NCBI GenBank assembly: GCA_964633825.1
Contig: CAZWHE010000020.1
Coordinates: 1 to 37,486, forward strand
DNA length: 37,486 nt
DNA from: CAZWHE01 sp964633825
GTDB lineage: Bacteria; Planctomycetota; B15-G4; CAYZWU01
Direction of reading: 5' to 3'
Numbering within the stretch: the stretch's first letter is position 1; each line of letters starts with the position of its first letter. Positions 14,987 through 24,531 of the stretch are shown here, piece after piece. A model generated the notes under the pieces. That model worked only from the letters and a program-made list of their open reading frames with translations, did not search any database and was not told the origin of the DNA. The position numbers were made by a program, and so were the translations under genes.

Positions 14987-16617
14987 TGCGGTTTGTCATG
15001 TTTACGACTCTGGCCTGTTTCTTTCTGTTTACCCCGGCCGGCTTCGGTTCGGACGGAGGGGACAAGGTGGCCGAGGGGATCAGGCTCTTTCAAAGCGGCG
15101 ACTTCGAAGGGGCCGGGCGCTCCTTCGCCGAAGCGGACGTCCTTCTTCCCGACGATGCCGGCATCGCTTTTGACAGGGGCTGCGCTTTCCAGGCCCGGGC
15201 CGATTGGGAGAAGGCCCGGGATTTTTACAACCGGGCCGCCCTCGCACGGGATCGCGGGATCGCGGCCGCCGCCAGGTACAATCTGGGAACGGTCGATGCG
15301 GCGAGCGCCGGGGACGTCTTCGGCGAGCGCCCGGAGGACGCCTCTCCCGAGCAGAGGGAGGAAGGCCTCGCCTTTCTGGAGAGCGCGATTCGTCACTTTC
15401 GCGACTGCCTCGAGGTGGAGCCCGGCCACGCCTCGGCCCGCCACAACCTCGAAGCGCTCCGCCTCTGGATCAAGCAGATGAAAGCTCTCTGGGAAGAGAA
15501 GGACAGACAGAAAAAGAGGGACGAGCTCGATGTGCTCCGCTTCATCGAGATGATCCAGGGGCTTCAGCTTGAGATCCGGAGCGCCGTCAAGGAGATCATC
15601 GACGAGCCCGATTCGCCCCGCCGCCGCGAGGCGGTCAGCGTGGCCGAGTCGGACCAGCGGAAGCTGAGGGAAGAGATCGATTACCTGAAGGAGAAGATCA
15701 CGGAGGCTTTGAAACCGGCCGCTTCCCCGGCCGGGCAGGGACCGCCCCAGGCGGATGAAAATCTGGAGCAGGCGCTCGAGCTTCTGCACGGGTGGAACGA
15801 CGAGGCGGGGGAGAAAATGATCGAAGCCGCCGATCTCCTGGCAGGGGGCTCGCCCGAAGACGCTTCCGATCCCCAGTGGGAAGCCTTCGAAGCGCTCGAC
15901 AGGATCTACGGCGCCCTGGCGCCTTTCGAACAGATTCTGCGCAAGTCGATCGATGTGGAAAGCGGACTCGTCGACCGGACCGTTCCCCTCGTGGAGAACC
16001 GGGACGGGGAGAGCGAAAATCTTCCAGCCGAACGCGGGGAAGCCGATCTCGTCGATATGGGCGGATTCCAGGAGAGGGTCACGCGCTGGGCCGGTGTCTT
16101 TCCATTCAAGGCGGACCAAGCCGCGCAACAGGCCGAGACCATGGCGGCCCAGCCCGCGCCGGCCCAGGGAGGTGAAGACCCTCCAAAAAACATGGAGGAA
16201 CAGATCGAAAGCTTGAAGAAAGCCTGCGCCAAGGCGAAGGAACTGGCTCCCGTGATCGGCGAGCTTTCAAGAGAAGCGGCCGCAAGCCTGAGGGAGGAAA
16301 ACCCTGACGGGGCATTGCCAAAGGAGGAGGAAGCGCTCAAACTGCTGAAAGAGATCGCCGATCTTCTTCCCAAGAATGAAAAGCAGCAGGGCGGAGACGA
16401 TCAGAAAGAGGGTAAACAGGATCAGCAGCAGGACCAGAAACAGGATCAAAAACAGGATCAGCGGCAAAAGGAAAAGCAGAAGAAGCGCGACCTCTCGAGA
16501 GAGGAAGCTGAAGCCATTTTGCGTCAATCAAAAGAACGGGAGCGGAAGTACAAAGAGAAGAAGGCCGAGCAGAGGGAAGGCGTAGGTCTTTCGGGCGGAG
16601 TGGACAAGGACTGGTAA
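14983..16617 (+). CDS. batC: BatC-like TPR and coiled-coil protein
   Basis: The 544-residue protein starts with a signal peptide (ATGs at 14983 and 14986), then TPR repeats (about 25-165, including FDRGCAFQARADWEKARDFY and HASARHNLEALRLW). A long acidic helical middle follows, and a low-complexity Gln/Asp/Lys tract near 480-505 with repeated KQDQ units. The last residues, ending VDKDW, match the usual BatC terminus. BatC proteins of model species are much shorter, so the helical middle (about 170-460) is an elaboration of unknown role. It is likely periplasmic. It is 4 bp from batD. Confidence 0.85.
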   Translation: MMRFVMFTTLACFFLFTPAGFGSDGGDKVAEGIRLFQSGDFEGAGRSFAEADVLLPDDAGIAFDRGCAFQARADWEKARDFYNRAALARDRGIAAAARYNLGTVDAASAGDVFGERPEDASPEQREEGLAFLESAIRHFRDCLEVEPGHASARHNLEALRLWIKQMKALWEEKDRQKKRDELDVLRFIEMIQGLQLEIRSAVKEIIDEPDSPRRREAVSVAESDQRKLREEIDYLKEKITEALKPAASPAGQGPPQADENLEQALELLHGWNDEAGEKMIEAADLLAGGSPEDASDPQWEAFEALDRIYGALAPFEQILRKSIDVESGLVDRTVPLVENRDGESENLPAERGEADLVDMGGFQERVTRWAGVFPFKADQAAQQAETMAAQPAPAQGGEDPPKNMEEQIESLKKACAKAKELAPVIGELSREAAASLREENPDGALPKEEEALKLLKEIADLLPKNEKQQGGDDQKEGKQDQQQDQKQDQKQDQRQKEKQKKRDLSREEAEAILRQSKERERKYKEKKAEQREGVGLSGGVDKDW

Positions 16618-16621
16618 AAGT

Positions 16622-18538
16622 ATGAACAGAGTGCTGGCGGTTCTGGTGATCGGGGTGATCTTTTCTCCCCCTGCAGGAGCGGGGGACGAGCCCGGCGTCG
16701 TCGTCAATCTGTCGAAGCACCGGATCTGGGAGGCCGAATCGGTCCTCTTCGAGGTGACGGTCGACAATGTGGAGAATCCTCCCCGGCCCGACATGAGCGC
16801 GTTCAAGGATTTCGACGTGGAGTTTCTGGGCGCGCAGGACCACAACTCGACACAGATCTATGTGATCAACAACCGCCGCACCGAGATCAAGCGTTTCGGC
16901 AAGACCTTCCGCTACCGCCTCACGCCCAAACGCACGGGCGGGCTTTCCCTGCCTTCACCTCTTGTCGAGGTGGATGGAGAGGTCCTGAAGGGACGGTCGC
17001 TCCGGCTCCAGGTGAAGCCCGCCGGGGACCAGGACCTGGCTCTTCTCTCGATCGAAACGGACAGGACGGAGGTCTACCTTCTCCAGCCCTTTGAAATCAC
17101 TCTCAAGGTCTGGGTCAAAGCGCTTCCCGAGCCGCATAGCGCCAAGAGCCCCGTCAATGTCCAGGATTCTCCGCCGGCGCTCAGGATCCCCTGGGTCGAA
17201 CCCCCGGATGGGCTGAAGGCGAAGAAATCCTTTTCCGACTGGCTCTCGCCGCTCATCAACAGGCGCCGTGGATTCAATATCAACGATCTCGTGGCCCAGC
17301 AGGACAGCTTGTTCACGTTTTTCGAGCGTATACCGGCGCGCTTCGATCTGGAGAGCCGGCGGGTCGAGCGTCCCGGCCGGAAAGGAGAGGACGAGCATTA
17401 CGTTGAATACACCCTGCGCCGGGTCTTCACCGCCGTCAAGACGGGGGATTATACTTTCGGTCCGGTGACATTGAGGGGGATCTTCGCCAGTGTGGTGAGC
17501 TCTCGAGGCCTGGAGGGCGAAGAGATATACGCCGTGGCCCGTTCCGCCACGGTTCATGTGAGCGACGCCCCTGTCGAGGAACGGCCCGATACATACACCG
17601 GTGCGGTGGGCCGGTTCACCTTCGAGGCGGGCCTGGAGCCGCAGAGAGCCCGGGTGGGCGATCCCGTGACGCTGACCCTCGCTTTGATCGGTGAAGGAAC
17701 GCTCGACCGTTCCTTTGCGCCCGATATCGCGGCTCTCCCGGAGGTGGCCGGGAACTTCAAGGTCTATGAGGCCACGGAAGAAACAGAGGGCCGGAAAAGG
17801 ATTTTCACGTACAGCATTCGTCCGCTTCACGAGAATGTGGGGGAATTTCCATCCGTGGAGATCGCCTGTTTCGATGTGGAGCGGGACCGCTTCGTCACGC
17901 TCAGAACCGATCCGATTCCGCTCGACGTAGAGGCCGCCGACCGGCTCGAGGAGGGCGATATCGTTTCCAACGGCCGGCAGAAACCCCAAAACAGGGTCGA
18001 GGCTCTGAAGGACGGGATCTTCGCCAATGTGATGGACCTTTCGGGGATCAGGAATCAGAGCGTCCGGCCCGAGCGATGGGCCGGGCTCATGGCCGGCATG
18101 CTGGTTTTTTATATCGCCGCGGCCGCGGCAGTGGGCCGGATGAGGAAGAAGTACGGTGATCCGGCCGCTCAGCGACGCCGTTCCGCTCCGGCGCGAGCCC
18201 GGTCTCTATTGAAGGAGGGCGCCGCGCTGCTCGGCAGGGGCGAGGTCGGCGAGGGGGCGGAACGTATGCGTTCCGGGTTGACCGGTTTTGTCGGGGATGT
18301 GCTGGCTCTTCCCGGAGAAGGATTGACCCACAAGGATCTCGAGGAGCACGCGGGGCGGCTCGGCCTTTCTACGGAGAGCGCAAAGATTCTGGGCCGCCTT
18401 CTCGAGGAGTGCGATGCCGTGCGCTACGGCGTGACCCCGGGCGGGGGCGCCCGCGATCCGGCGGAGATGGGGAAAGATATCCTCCATGCCTTCGAGACGG
18501 CGGTGCGCGAGCTTCGGGCGGCGGGGAGGTTGAAATGA
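16622..18538 (+). CDS. batD: BatD, oxygen-tolerance membrane protein
   Basis: The 638-residue protein has a signal peptide (VLAVLVIGVIFSPPAGAG), a long beta-rich region with the BatD opening VVVNLSKHRIWEAESVLFEVTVDN, repeated strand motifs (VYLLQPFEITLKVWV; ARVGDPVTLTLALIGEGTLD), a membrane segment at about 487-507 and a cytoplasmic helical tail ending EMGKDILHAFETAVRELRAAG. This is the family's usual layout. The ATG at 16622 is 4 bp after the batC stop. The batE ATG overlaps its stop (ATGA). BatD is the likely large periplasmic subunit of the Bat complex. Confidence 0.92.
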   Translation: MNRVLAVLVIGVIFSPPAGAGDEPGVVVNLSKHRIWEAESVLFEVTVDNVENPPRPDMSAFKDFDVEFLGAQDHNSTQIYVINNRRTEIKRFGKTFRYRLTPKRTGGLSLPSPLVEVDGEVLKGRSLRLQVKPAGDQDLALLSIETDRTEVYLLQPFEITLKVWVKALPEPHSAKSPVNVQDSPPALRIPWVEPPDGLKAKKSFSDWLSPLINRRRGFNINDLVAQQDSLFTFFERIPARFDLESRRVERPGRKGEDEHYVEYTLRRVFTAVKTGDYTFGPVTLRGIFASVVSSRGLEGEEIYAVARSATVHVSDAPVEERPDTYTGAVGRFTFEAGLEPQRARVGDPVTLTLALIGEGTLDRSFAPDIAALPEVAGNFKVYEATEETEGRKRIFTYSIRPLHENVGEFPSVEIACFDVERDRFVTLRTDPIPLDVEAADRLEEGDIVSNGRQKPQNRVEALKDGIFANVMDLSGIRNQSVRPERWAGLMAGMLVFYIAAAAAVGRMRKKYGDPAAQRRRSAPARARSLLKEGAALLGRGEVGEGAERMRSGLTGFVGDVLALPGEGLTHKDLEEHAGRLGLSTESAKILGRLLEECDAVRYGVTPGGGARDPAEMGKDILHAFETAVRELRAAGRLK

Positions 18539-19296
18539 GGCGATCTTTCCGCCTTTCATTTCTTTTGTTTCTCCTCATCTCGTGCGGCGAAGCGCCCGAC
18601 CGGGAAGTCTCGATGAAGCTGCAGGAAGCCCAGGCCGCTTTCCTCGACGCGGCCGGACCGGATGACTACCTTCGTGTTGCGGCTTTTTACCAGGAGGTTC
18701 TCGATACCGGCTTCGTCAACGGCGCCGTCCTGTTCAATCAGGGAAATGCTTTCATGAGGGCCGGGAAGCCGGGACGCGCCGTGGCCGCTTACCGGCGGGC
18801 CGGACGCTACCGGGCCCGCGATCCCTATCTCAGGGCCAACCTCGACCTGGCCCTGGGTGAGAGGCCGGTCGCGAGGGCGCGCACACTGATCGACCATTTC
18901 TTCTTCTGGCAGGAGTGGCTCAGCACTCGGGAAAAATATTTCGCCGCCGCCGCGGCGGGGGGTATGACGCTTCTCCTCGGCCTGGTGCGGCTATTTTCCA
19001 GACGGTCGGGACTCCTGAAGAAACTGGTGCTTGCCGGGCTCGCTTTAACTCTCCTTCTTTCCGCTTCGGCTGTCCTGGACTGGGTGAGGCATGACCTGAC
19101 CAGGCACGGTGTTGTCGTTATCGAAGAGGTCGTTGCCCGCAAGGGGAATGCCGAAAGCTTCGCTCCCGCCTTCACCGAACCTCTCGAGGAAGGGACGGAG
19201 TTCATTCTTCGCGAAGAGAGGGGGGACTGGATACGCCTCCGCCTGCACTCCGGCCCGGAAGGATGGATCAGGAAAGAGGCTGCCGTGCTGTATTAA
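18535..19296 (+). CDS. batE: BatE-like TPR/SH3 lipoprotein, last gene of the Bat operon
   Basis: The 253-residue product starts at the ATG overlapping the batD stop. A short leader with lipobox LISC (Cys17) predicts lipidation. TPR-like helices follow (about 25-110, with GAVLFNQGNAFMRAGKPGRAVAAYRRAGRY), then two hydrophobic segments (about 140-158 and 164-184), and a C-terminal bacterial SH3 domain (about 190-253) ending EGWIRKEAAVLY. BatE proteins share this TPR-membrane-SH3 plan. A dispersed palindrome begins 2 bp after the stop and probably closes the operon. Confidence 0.87.
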   Translation: MRRSFRLSFLLFLLISCGEAPDREVSMKLQEAQAAFLDAAGPDDYLRVAAFYQEVLDTGFVNGAVLFNQGNAFMRAGKPGRAVAAYRRAGRYRARDPYLRANLDLALGERPVARARTLIDHFFFWQEWLSTREKYFAAAAAGGMTLLLGLVRLFSRRSGLLKKLVLAGLALTLLLSASAVLDWVRHDLTRHGVVVIEEVVARKGNAESFAPAFTEPLEEGTEFILREERGDWIRLRLHSGPEGWIRKEAAVLY

Positions 19297-19297
19297 T

Positions 19298-19380
19298 GGG
19301 GGACACAATACGTAGTAACCCGTAGCTGTCCTCTCTTTCCAGAAAAGGACGACTACGGGTTACTACGTATTGTGTCCCCC
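19298..19380. repeat. Dispersed palindromic element copy 3 (28-bp perfect arms)
   Basis: Arms at 19298-19325 and 19353-19380 are perfect inverted repeats of 28 bp beginning GGGGGACACAATACG; an inner GTCCT/AGGAC stem (19328-19332, 19346-19350) extends the structure. The 83-bp element fills almost all of the 86-bp gap between the convergent stops of batE (19296) and the protease gene (19383). As RNA it would form a very stable hairpin on both strands, so it could act as a bidirectional 3'-end signal. Confidence 0.9.
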
Positions 19381-19382
19381 TC

Positions 19383-20291
19383 TCACTTCCCCGGCGGATC
19401 GAGGTAGTGGTAGCCCGTGTTCGGGTTTTCTTTGTCGTAGGTGAAAGCATCCCGGTTGCCGAGGAAGTCTTTCACCTGGTTCACGGGTATTGCGAAGTTG
19501 AGCCCCTCCGTCCCGAGTATGATCCACGAGGTCACACCGATCATCTCTCCCTTGAGGTTGAATAACGGCCCGCCGCTGTTGCCGGGATTGACGGCGGCCG
19601 TTGTCTGGATATAGGTCATTCCGTTCTGGGCCCTGTTTTTGTTCGACACGATTCCTTCCGACACGGACCGCTCCAGGCCGAGCGGGTTTCCGATGGCAAA
19701 GACCGATTCTCCCACGCGGATCCGGTCCGCCGAACCGAAGGGGATGACGGTGAGCTCGAAATCTCCAAGCTCCTGGGCGTCCACCTTGAGGAGAGCGAGA
19801 TCGACGTGGGGATTGACGGCCTTGATCTCGACCTTCTTGAAAACCTTCTTTTCAAAGCCCTTGTCTGTTTTGTGAAAAACCGTCAAGGCCACGTCCTGTT
19901 CGTCCTCGACGACATGGGCGTTTGTTATGGCGTATCCTTCGGTGTTGATAAAAAATCCCGACCCGAGCGCGCTCGGGACACGTACGAGAACGACGCCCTC
20001 TCCGATGCGGTTCACGTTGTCCCTGACCGACATCTCCTTGAGGTTTTTGGAACTGTAAAGGCCGGTTGTTGCGGCTTCGTCGGGGGGCGTTTCTTCTTTT
20101 TCCTTCACGATCTCGAGGATCTCCTTCCTCGGGATGGCCATGATGGTATAGCCGATGTCGACGAAAACCTCGCCGGTTGTTTCCTTGACGATCGAACCGG
20201 TGACTGAACATCCCTCGCCGAGCCGGATCTCGTCGGCGAATGCGGGAAAAGCCAGAAAGAGCGGGGCAAGCAGGGCGATGGAAATTTTCAT
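19383..20291 (-). CDS. Secreted trypsin-like (HtrA/DegP-type, S1C) serine protease without PDZ domain
   Basis: A start at the ATG 20291 gives 302 residues with a signal peptide (MKISIALLAPLFLAFPAFA); GAGGAG lies upstream, so the longer frame to 20330 is unlikely. After an N-terminal segment (about 20-90) comes a trypsin-like domain with a complete triad: His126 in ITNAHVVED, Asp164 in HVDLALLKVD, Ser239 in NPGNSGGPL. The protein ends about 60 residues after the Ser region, leaving no room for PDZ domains. It is probably a periplasmic quality-control protease. It is convergent with batE across palindrome copy 3 and divergent from the FG-GAP gene. Confidence 0.92.
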   Translation of the reverse strand: MKISIALLAPLFLAFPAFADEIRLGEGCSVTGSIVKETTGEVFVDIGYTIMAIPRKEILEIVKEKEETPPDEAATTGLYSSKNLKEMSVRDNVNRIGEGVVLVRVPSALGSGFFINTEGYAITNAHVVEDEQDVALTVFHKTDKGFEKKVFKKVEIKAVNPHVDLALLKVDAQELGDFELTVIPFGSADRIRVGESVFAIGNPLGLERSVSEGIVSNKNRAQNGMTYIQTTAAVNPGNSGGPLFNLKGEMIGVTSWIILGTEGLNFAIPVNQVKDFLGNRDAFTYDKENPNTGYHYLDPPGK

Positions 20292-20436
20292 GGCCGACTC
20301 CTCGAAAGGGGGAAAAAAAGTGTCAGGCATTTATACACCGGCGGGATTCTACGGAAAAGGACTTCTTGTAAAGGGAAAATGTTTGATAAAGTTGCCCTCC
20401 GGCTTGCTTGTCATCATTTTCCGTAGGAGAACCGAT

Positions 20437-22722
20437 ATGAACGTCCTCATACTGTTTTGCGTGCTTTTCTTGTTTTGCCCGCAGGAGGGGGCGGGGGGCA
20501 AAGCTCCCGGGATGGAGGAAGACGGGGCTCGGCAGTACGGTTTCGAGGGGTTCGAGATCTACAAGGTCGAGGGCGGAATCTATGCCCTCGCTTTCAGCGA
20601 CGTCGACGGCGACGGCCGGGAGGATTTTGGTTTTGTCAACAACTCCCGTTCCCGCATCGAGCTTTTCATGAGGCTGCCCGATGACGCCGAGGACCGGATG
20701 GCCCTGAACAAAATCACCTATGACGGCCGTTTCAAAAAAGAATTCATCCCCGTGGAAAAGCAGATCTGGGGACTGGCCTTCGGACGTTTCGATGACGGAG
20801 AAACGATCGATACGGCAATGGTCACGGAAGAGGGCGAGCTGATCATCGAGTTTCGCGGCCGGGAGAGGGAGACGATGGTCTTGGAGGATTTCAAGCGCCT
20901 CGGCGGTTGTGTTCTCAGCGAGGACATGGACGGCGACGGTAGGGACGAGCTGATTCTCTTCGGGGAGAAGAAGACCCTCATATACCGCCCGGGCGGGGAG
21001 ATCACCACCCTGAACAACCTGAAGAAAAAACCGAGTCATTTCGGTTTGGGCGATCTCGACGGCGACGGCCTGAGGGATCTCGTCTACCAGTATCAGGGCG
21101 ATTACCCCTTTCTCGTCAGGTTCCAGGAAGAGCCGGGCTTCTTCGGTCCCGCGGAAACATGGGAGCTGGGGTCCGTTCGTTCCTTTCACATGGCGGACAC
21201 GGACGGCGATGGGAAGGACGAGATTTTCGCCGTCTACAGCAACTCGGGACGGCTGGCCCGTTTCGGCCTGGAGGAGAGCGATGATTTTCTTTTCAGGTTT
21301 TATCCGCTGCGCGGAATAGAGGACGCCGAGAAGGTCTCATATACCTGCGCGGACATCAACGGCGACGGCGCCGATGAGATCCTGTTCGCTGATGCCGACG
21401 CGGCCCGCATTGTAGTCATGGGCGGACTTTGCTCGGGGACTTCCGCCTGGAAGGAGGAATTTTCATCTCTGAGAGACGTCCGCAATCCCCGGGTTTTCGA
21501 CATGGACGGCGACGGAGCAATGGAGCTGGCCGTGATTTCCGAAACAGAGGGCGTCATCGGGATCTCGGCGATCGAGGTCCGCGATGACGGGAAAGCCGTG
21601 ATCGCCTTTCCGACTTTTTTCCCTGTCGAAGGGAATCCCGCGGCGCTCGACGTGGGGGACGTGGACGGGGACGGTCTCGATGATGCGGTCTGCATCTCCA
21701 CGAAGGGCGAAGGGAGCCGCAAGGAGTATCTGCTCAGCCTCTGCCGGGAAGTCCGTCGGGAAGACGAAAAGAAACGGGCTGTCTCGACTTTCACGATCCA
21801 GGAAGCCAAGCCGAAGAAGAAAATCCTGAAAAAGACGCCGCGCGATCTCCTGCTCGCAGATGTGGACAGGAAAGGCCGGGACGACATCCTTCTCTTCATT
21901 CCGGGTGAATCGCCGGCCATTGTTTTCACGCGGCACGAAGAGCCGATCTGGCAAAACCCGGTGGACGGTGAGGCGGCCGGCCTGGGTCTCCTCGACAACG
22001 CCAGGGAGTGGATGGTCTGCGCCGCTGATTCGGACGGGGACGGGCTTTTAGAGCTCGCGGCCGCTTCGGGAAACCTGGTTCGTTTTCTGTTCGTTCCCGG
22101 GCAGGGAGAGTTTCACCAGGCCGCCGGACAGTACAACAGCCCCGAGCCCGGCGCCCGGTTCTCGGGATGCGCCTATGCCGATGTTGTGGGCGGAGACCTG
22201 CCCGAGCTCATCCTGTTCGAATCGAAAACGAACACGGTCCGCGTGGTCGGCCGGGAGGGAGACGAGCTATTGAAGATCGACACGGGCAAGCTCGAGTTCT
22301 GCGGCATCGAAACGCCCGACCTGAACGGCGATGGGAAATCCGACATGCTGCTCAAGGGCCGGAACCAGATCGGTGTCTGGGTTCCGGGCGAGAGCCGCCG
22401 CGCGCTGAAAGAGATCGGGACGTTCGAGAGCCGGGACAAGGAATCCTACTTCAAAAAGATAGCCAGCGGTGATGTCAACAGCGACGGCGGCCACGACGTG
22501 ATTCTCACCGACACGGGCCAGAACTCCCTCTTCATCATTTCCATGAAGGGCGCCGAACTGGAACACGCTTTGAAGTTCAGGGTCTTCGAGGAAAAACTCT
22601 TTCACGGCAAGAAGGGGGCCGGAGAGCCGAGTCACGTTCGCGTTCACGATCTTACGGGCGACGGCAAGGACGACATCGTCATCCTCGTTCACGATAAAAT
22701 CATCATCTACCCCCAGGGATAG
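20437..22722 (+). CDS. Secreted FG-GAP/VCBS-repeat protein
   Basis: A start at the ATG 20437 (TAGGAGA upstream) gives about 761 residues with a short signal peptide (VLILFCVLFLFCPQEGAGG). About a dozen calcium-binding-type DxDGDG motifs occur along the length, for example DVDGDGRED, DMDGDGRDE, DLDGDGLRD, DTDGDGKDE, DINGDGADE, DLNGDGKSD and DLTGDGKDD. They are spaced as in integrin-like beta-propellers, suggesting two propellers. A few copies are degenerate (DVDRKGRDD, DVNSDGGHD). It is exported, probably surface or periplasmic; the ligand is unknown. A secreted hypothetical protein follows 33 bp later. Confidence 0.9.
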   Translation: MNVLILFCVLFLFCPQEGAGGKAPGMEEDGARQYGFEGFEIYKVEGGIYALAFSDVDGDGREDFGFVNNSRSRIELFMRLPDDAEDRMALNKITYDGRFKKEFIPVEKQIWGLAFGRFDDGETIDTAMVTEEGELIIEFRGRERETMVLEDFKRLGGCVLSEDMDGDGRDELILFGEKKTLIYRPGGEITTLNNLKKKPSHFGLGDLDGDGLRDLVYQYQGDYPFLVRFQEEPGFFGPAETWELGSVRSFHMADTDGDGKDEIFAVYSNSGRLARFGLEESDDFLFRFYPLRGIEDAEKVSYTCADINGDGADEILFADADAARIVVMGGLCSGTSAWKEEFSSLRDVRNPRVFDMDGDGAMELAVISETEGVIGISAIEVRDDGKAVIAFPTFFPVEGNPAALDVGDVDGDGLDDAVCISTKGEGSRKEYLLSLCREVRREDEKKRAVSTFTIQEAKPKKKILKKTPRDLLLADVDRKGRDDILLFIPGESPAIVFTRHEEPIWQNPVDGEAAGLGLLDNAREWMVCAADSDGDGLLELAAASGNLVRFLFVPGQGEFHQAAGQYNSPEPGARFSGCAYADVVGGDLPELILFESKTNTVRVVGREGDELLKIDTGKLEFCGIETPDLNGDGKSDMLLKGRNQIGVWVPGESRRALKEIGTFESRDKESYFKKIASGDVNSDGGHDVILTDTGQNSLFIISMKGAELEHALKFRVFEEKLFHGKKGAGEPSHVRVHDLTGDGKDDIVILVHDKIIIYPQG

Positions 22723-22755
22723 AGACGTTATTCCGGGACAAGGAAAGGAAAACAC

Positions 22756-24531
22756 ATGATCTCTTTTATAACCGCTTCGATTCTTCTTGGAATTTCCGCC
22801 GCTCTGCCCGCAGTCGAACCGGCCGACGATGACGCGCTCCTCGCCGTGGTGCCCCGTGACGCCCAGGTCGTCTTTTCCATAAAGAGCGTCGAGGGTTTGC
22901 GCGGCGACTGGACCGCCAATGCCTGGGGGCGCTTTCTGGCCGATCCCGAGGTGAAATCCCTTTTCGGCGCTCTCGGTGAGCGTATCGACTTCGACATGAC
23001 GATCGATTTCAAAAGGGAAGGTTCGGACGAGATGAATCCCGTCGAGTTGTTCGGCACGGTTTCGGGCGGTCTCGCCGGTTATATGTGCGTCAAGGATGCC
23101 AGTCCTCCTGATGTCAATGTCGAAGCCGGCCTTGTCGTTATTCCCGGCGATGAGAGGGATGCTTTTGACGAGTACTACGAAGCTTTCAAGGAATACATGC
23201 TGGAACGGGATGATTTTTCGGATTACACCGAAGAGTACGAGGGCGTGGAGCTCCTGGTCATGGAGAAAATGGGAGAGGAAGCGGATGACGTGAAAGCGTG
23301 CAACGTCATTGCAGACACGGGGGACGCGGTGATCATCGTGGGCAGCGTTCCCATCGAGGCCGCAATCGAAAAGATGGAGAGAATCATCGATATCCTGAGG
23401 GGAGAGGGCGAAAGCGAGAGCATCCTCGACTCCGAAGACTTTCAGCAAGCACGGAGCGTGGCCGGAGACAGCGGAGATATGGAGTGTTATATCGATGTGG
23501 GAATCATGATCGATATGGGGCTCGCCGCCGGGCTGGAAAAGGGAGATCCCTCTTTCATGAAAGTCAAATTCTTCGCCGACCTGCTCGGTTTCAATGAGTT
23601 TTCATCCTGTTATTTCAATGCCGATCTCGAAGAGGGGGACGAGTTCGAAATCTTTTTCCTTCTCGGCCTGGAAGGCGAGAAGCCGTTGAGGTCCTTCCTC
23701 GACTGCTTCATGGGAAAGGCGCCGCTCGATCTTCTGAGGTTCATGCCCGCCGAGGCGATCGGGGTGTCGGCTCAGTTTATGGATCTCAACGCTCTCTACC
23801 TGAAGATCCTCGATCTCTGGAAATCGATCAGCGAAGAATCGTTCCTCCAGTTTCGCGGTTTCTATGACCAGTTTGTCAAGCAGAACTACAAGATCGATCC
23901 CGAAAAGGAGATTCTGGCTCAGCTCGACGGCAGGTTCGCCGGGTTCACGGTCGAGCTTGCCGAGGAGGAGGCCGAAGAGATGGCCGCCGCCATGGGGCCG
24001 GGCGCCATGAACGCGGGGGGGTGCTTCATCATCGGCGTGAAGGACACGAAGGTTTTCCAATCTAACTTCGAAAAGACGCTCCGCGCCGTCGGGGTCTATG
24101 TTTCCCTGAAGAAAGAAGAGTTCCAGGGGCACGAGATCCACTCCGTCGCCATACCGATCCAGGGGATGCGCCTCAACTGGTTCTTTTCCGAAGGCGTGGC
24201 GGTTTTTTCGTTCAGCGGCACGCCGATCCGGTCGTTCATCCGCCTCCTGGGGCACGAAGATCAGAAGTCTGCAAAGGACCGCGAGGATTTTGCGTCACTG
24301 ATCAAGGAAAACCTGGACGCCGCCATGGTTTCCATCGCCGAGTCGGGAAAATCGCTCAAGAATATTATCAAAGTCTTTAAAACCGCGTTGGAAGCCCGGG
24401 ACCGGGCAATGGGATTGGAGCCCCTTCCATTCCCTTCGGATGAAGTTGTGGACAAATACTTCAGCGGCGTGACGGGTACCTTTGTCATTGTCAACGAAAA
24501 GGGTGTGATCTGTCGTGCCGTCGGCCGATGA
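22756..24531 (+). CDS. Secreted hypothetical protein (DUF3352-like by pattern)
   Basis: The 591-residue protein has a signal peptide (ISFITASILLGISAALPAVEPA), an opening LLAVVPRDAQVVFSIKSVEGLRGD reminiscent of DUF3352-type proteins, and alternating acidic and hydrophobic segments without recognisable catalytic motifs. Met-Asp-Glu-rich stretches (about 150-230) and a Gly/Ala/Met patch near 410-420 are visible. AAGGAAAGGAA precedes the ATG. It shares an operon with the FG-GAP gene, and its 3' end overlaps arfB by 17 bp. Function is unknown. Confidence 0.82.
   Translation: MISFITASILLGISAALPAVEPADDDALLAVVPRDAQVVFSIKSVEGLRGDWTANAWGRFLADPEVKSLFGALGERIDFDMTIDFKREGSDEMNPVELFGTVSGGLAGYMCVKDASPPDVNVEAGLVVIPGDERDAFDEYYEAFKEYMLERDDFSDYTEEYEGVELLVMEKMGEEADDVKACNVIADTGDAVIIVGSVPIEAAIEKMERIIDILRGEGESESILDSEDFQQARSVAGDSGDMECYIDVGIMIDMGLAAGLEKGDPSFMKVKFFADLLGFNEFSSCYFNADLEEGDEFEIFFLLGLEGEKPLRSFLDCFMGKAPLDLLRFMPAEAIGVSAQFMDLNALYLKILDLWKSISEESFLQFRGFYDQFVKQNYKIDPEKEILAQLDGRFAGFTVELAEEEAEEMAAAMGPGAMNAGGCFIIGVKDTKVFQSNFEKTLRAVGVYVSLKKEEFQGHEIHSVAIPIQGMRLNWFFSEGVAVFSFSGTPIRSFIRLLGHEDQKSAKDREDFASLIKENLDAAMVSIAESGKSLKNIIKVFKTALEARDRAMGLEPLPFPSDEVVDKYFSGVTGTFVIVNEKGVICRAVGR

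Noticed and set aside
14833..16128. Minus-strand open frame of 431 codons opposite batB/batC
   Set aside because: It is antisense to well-supported Bat genes with coupled starts; there is no signal peptide, motif or ribosome site of its own.
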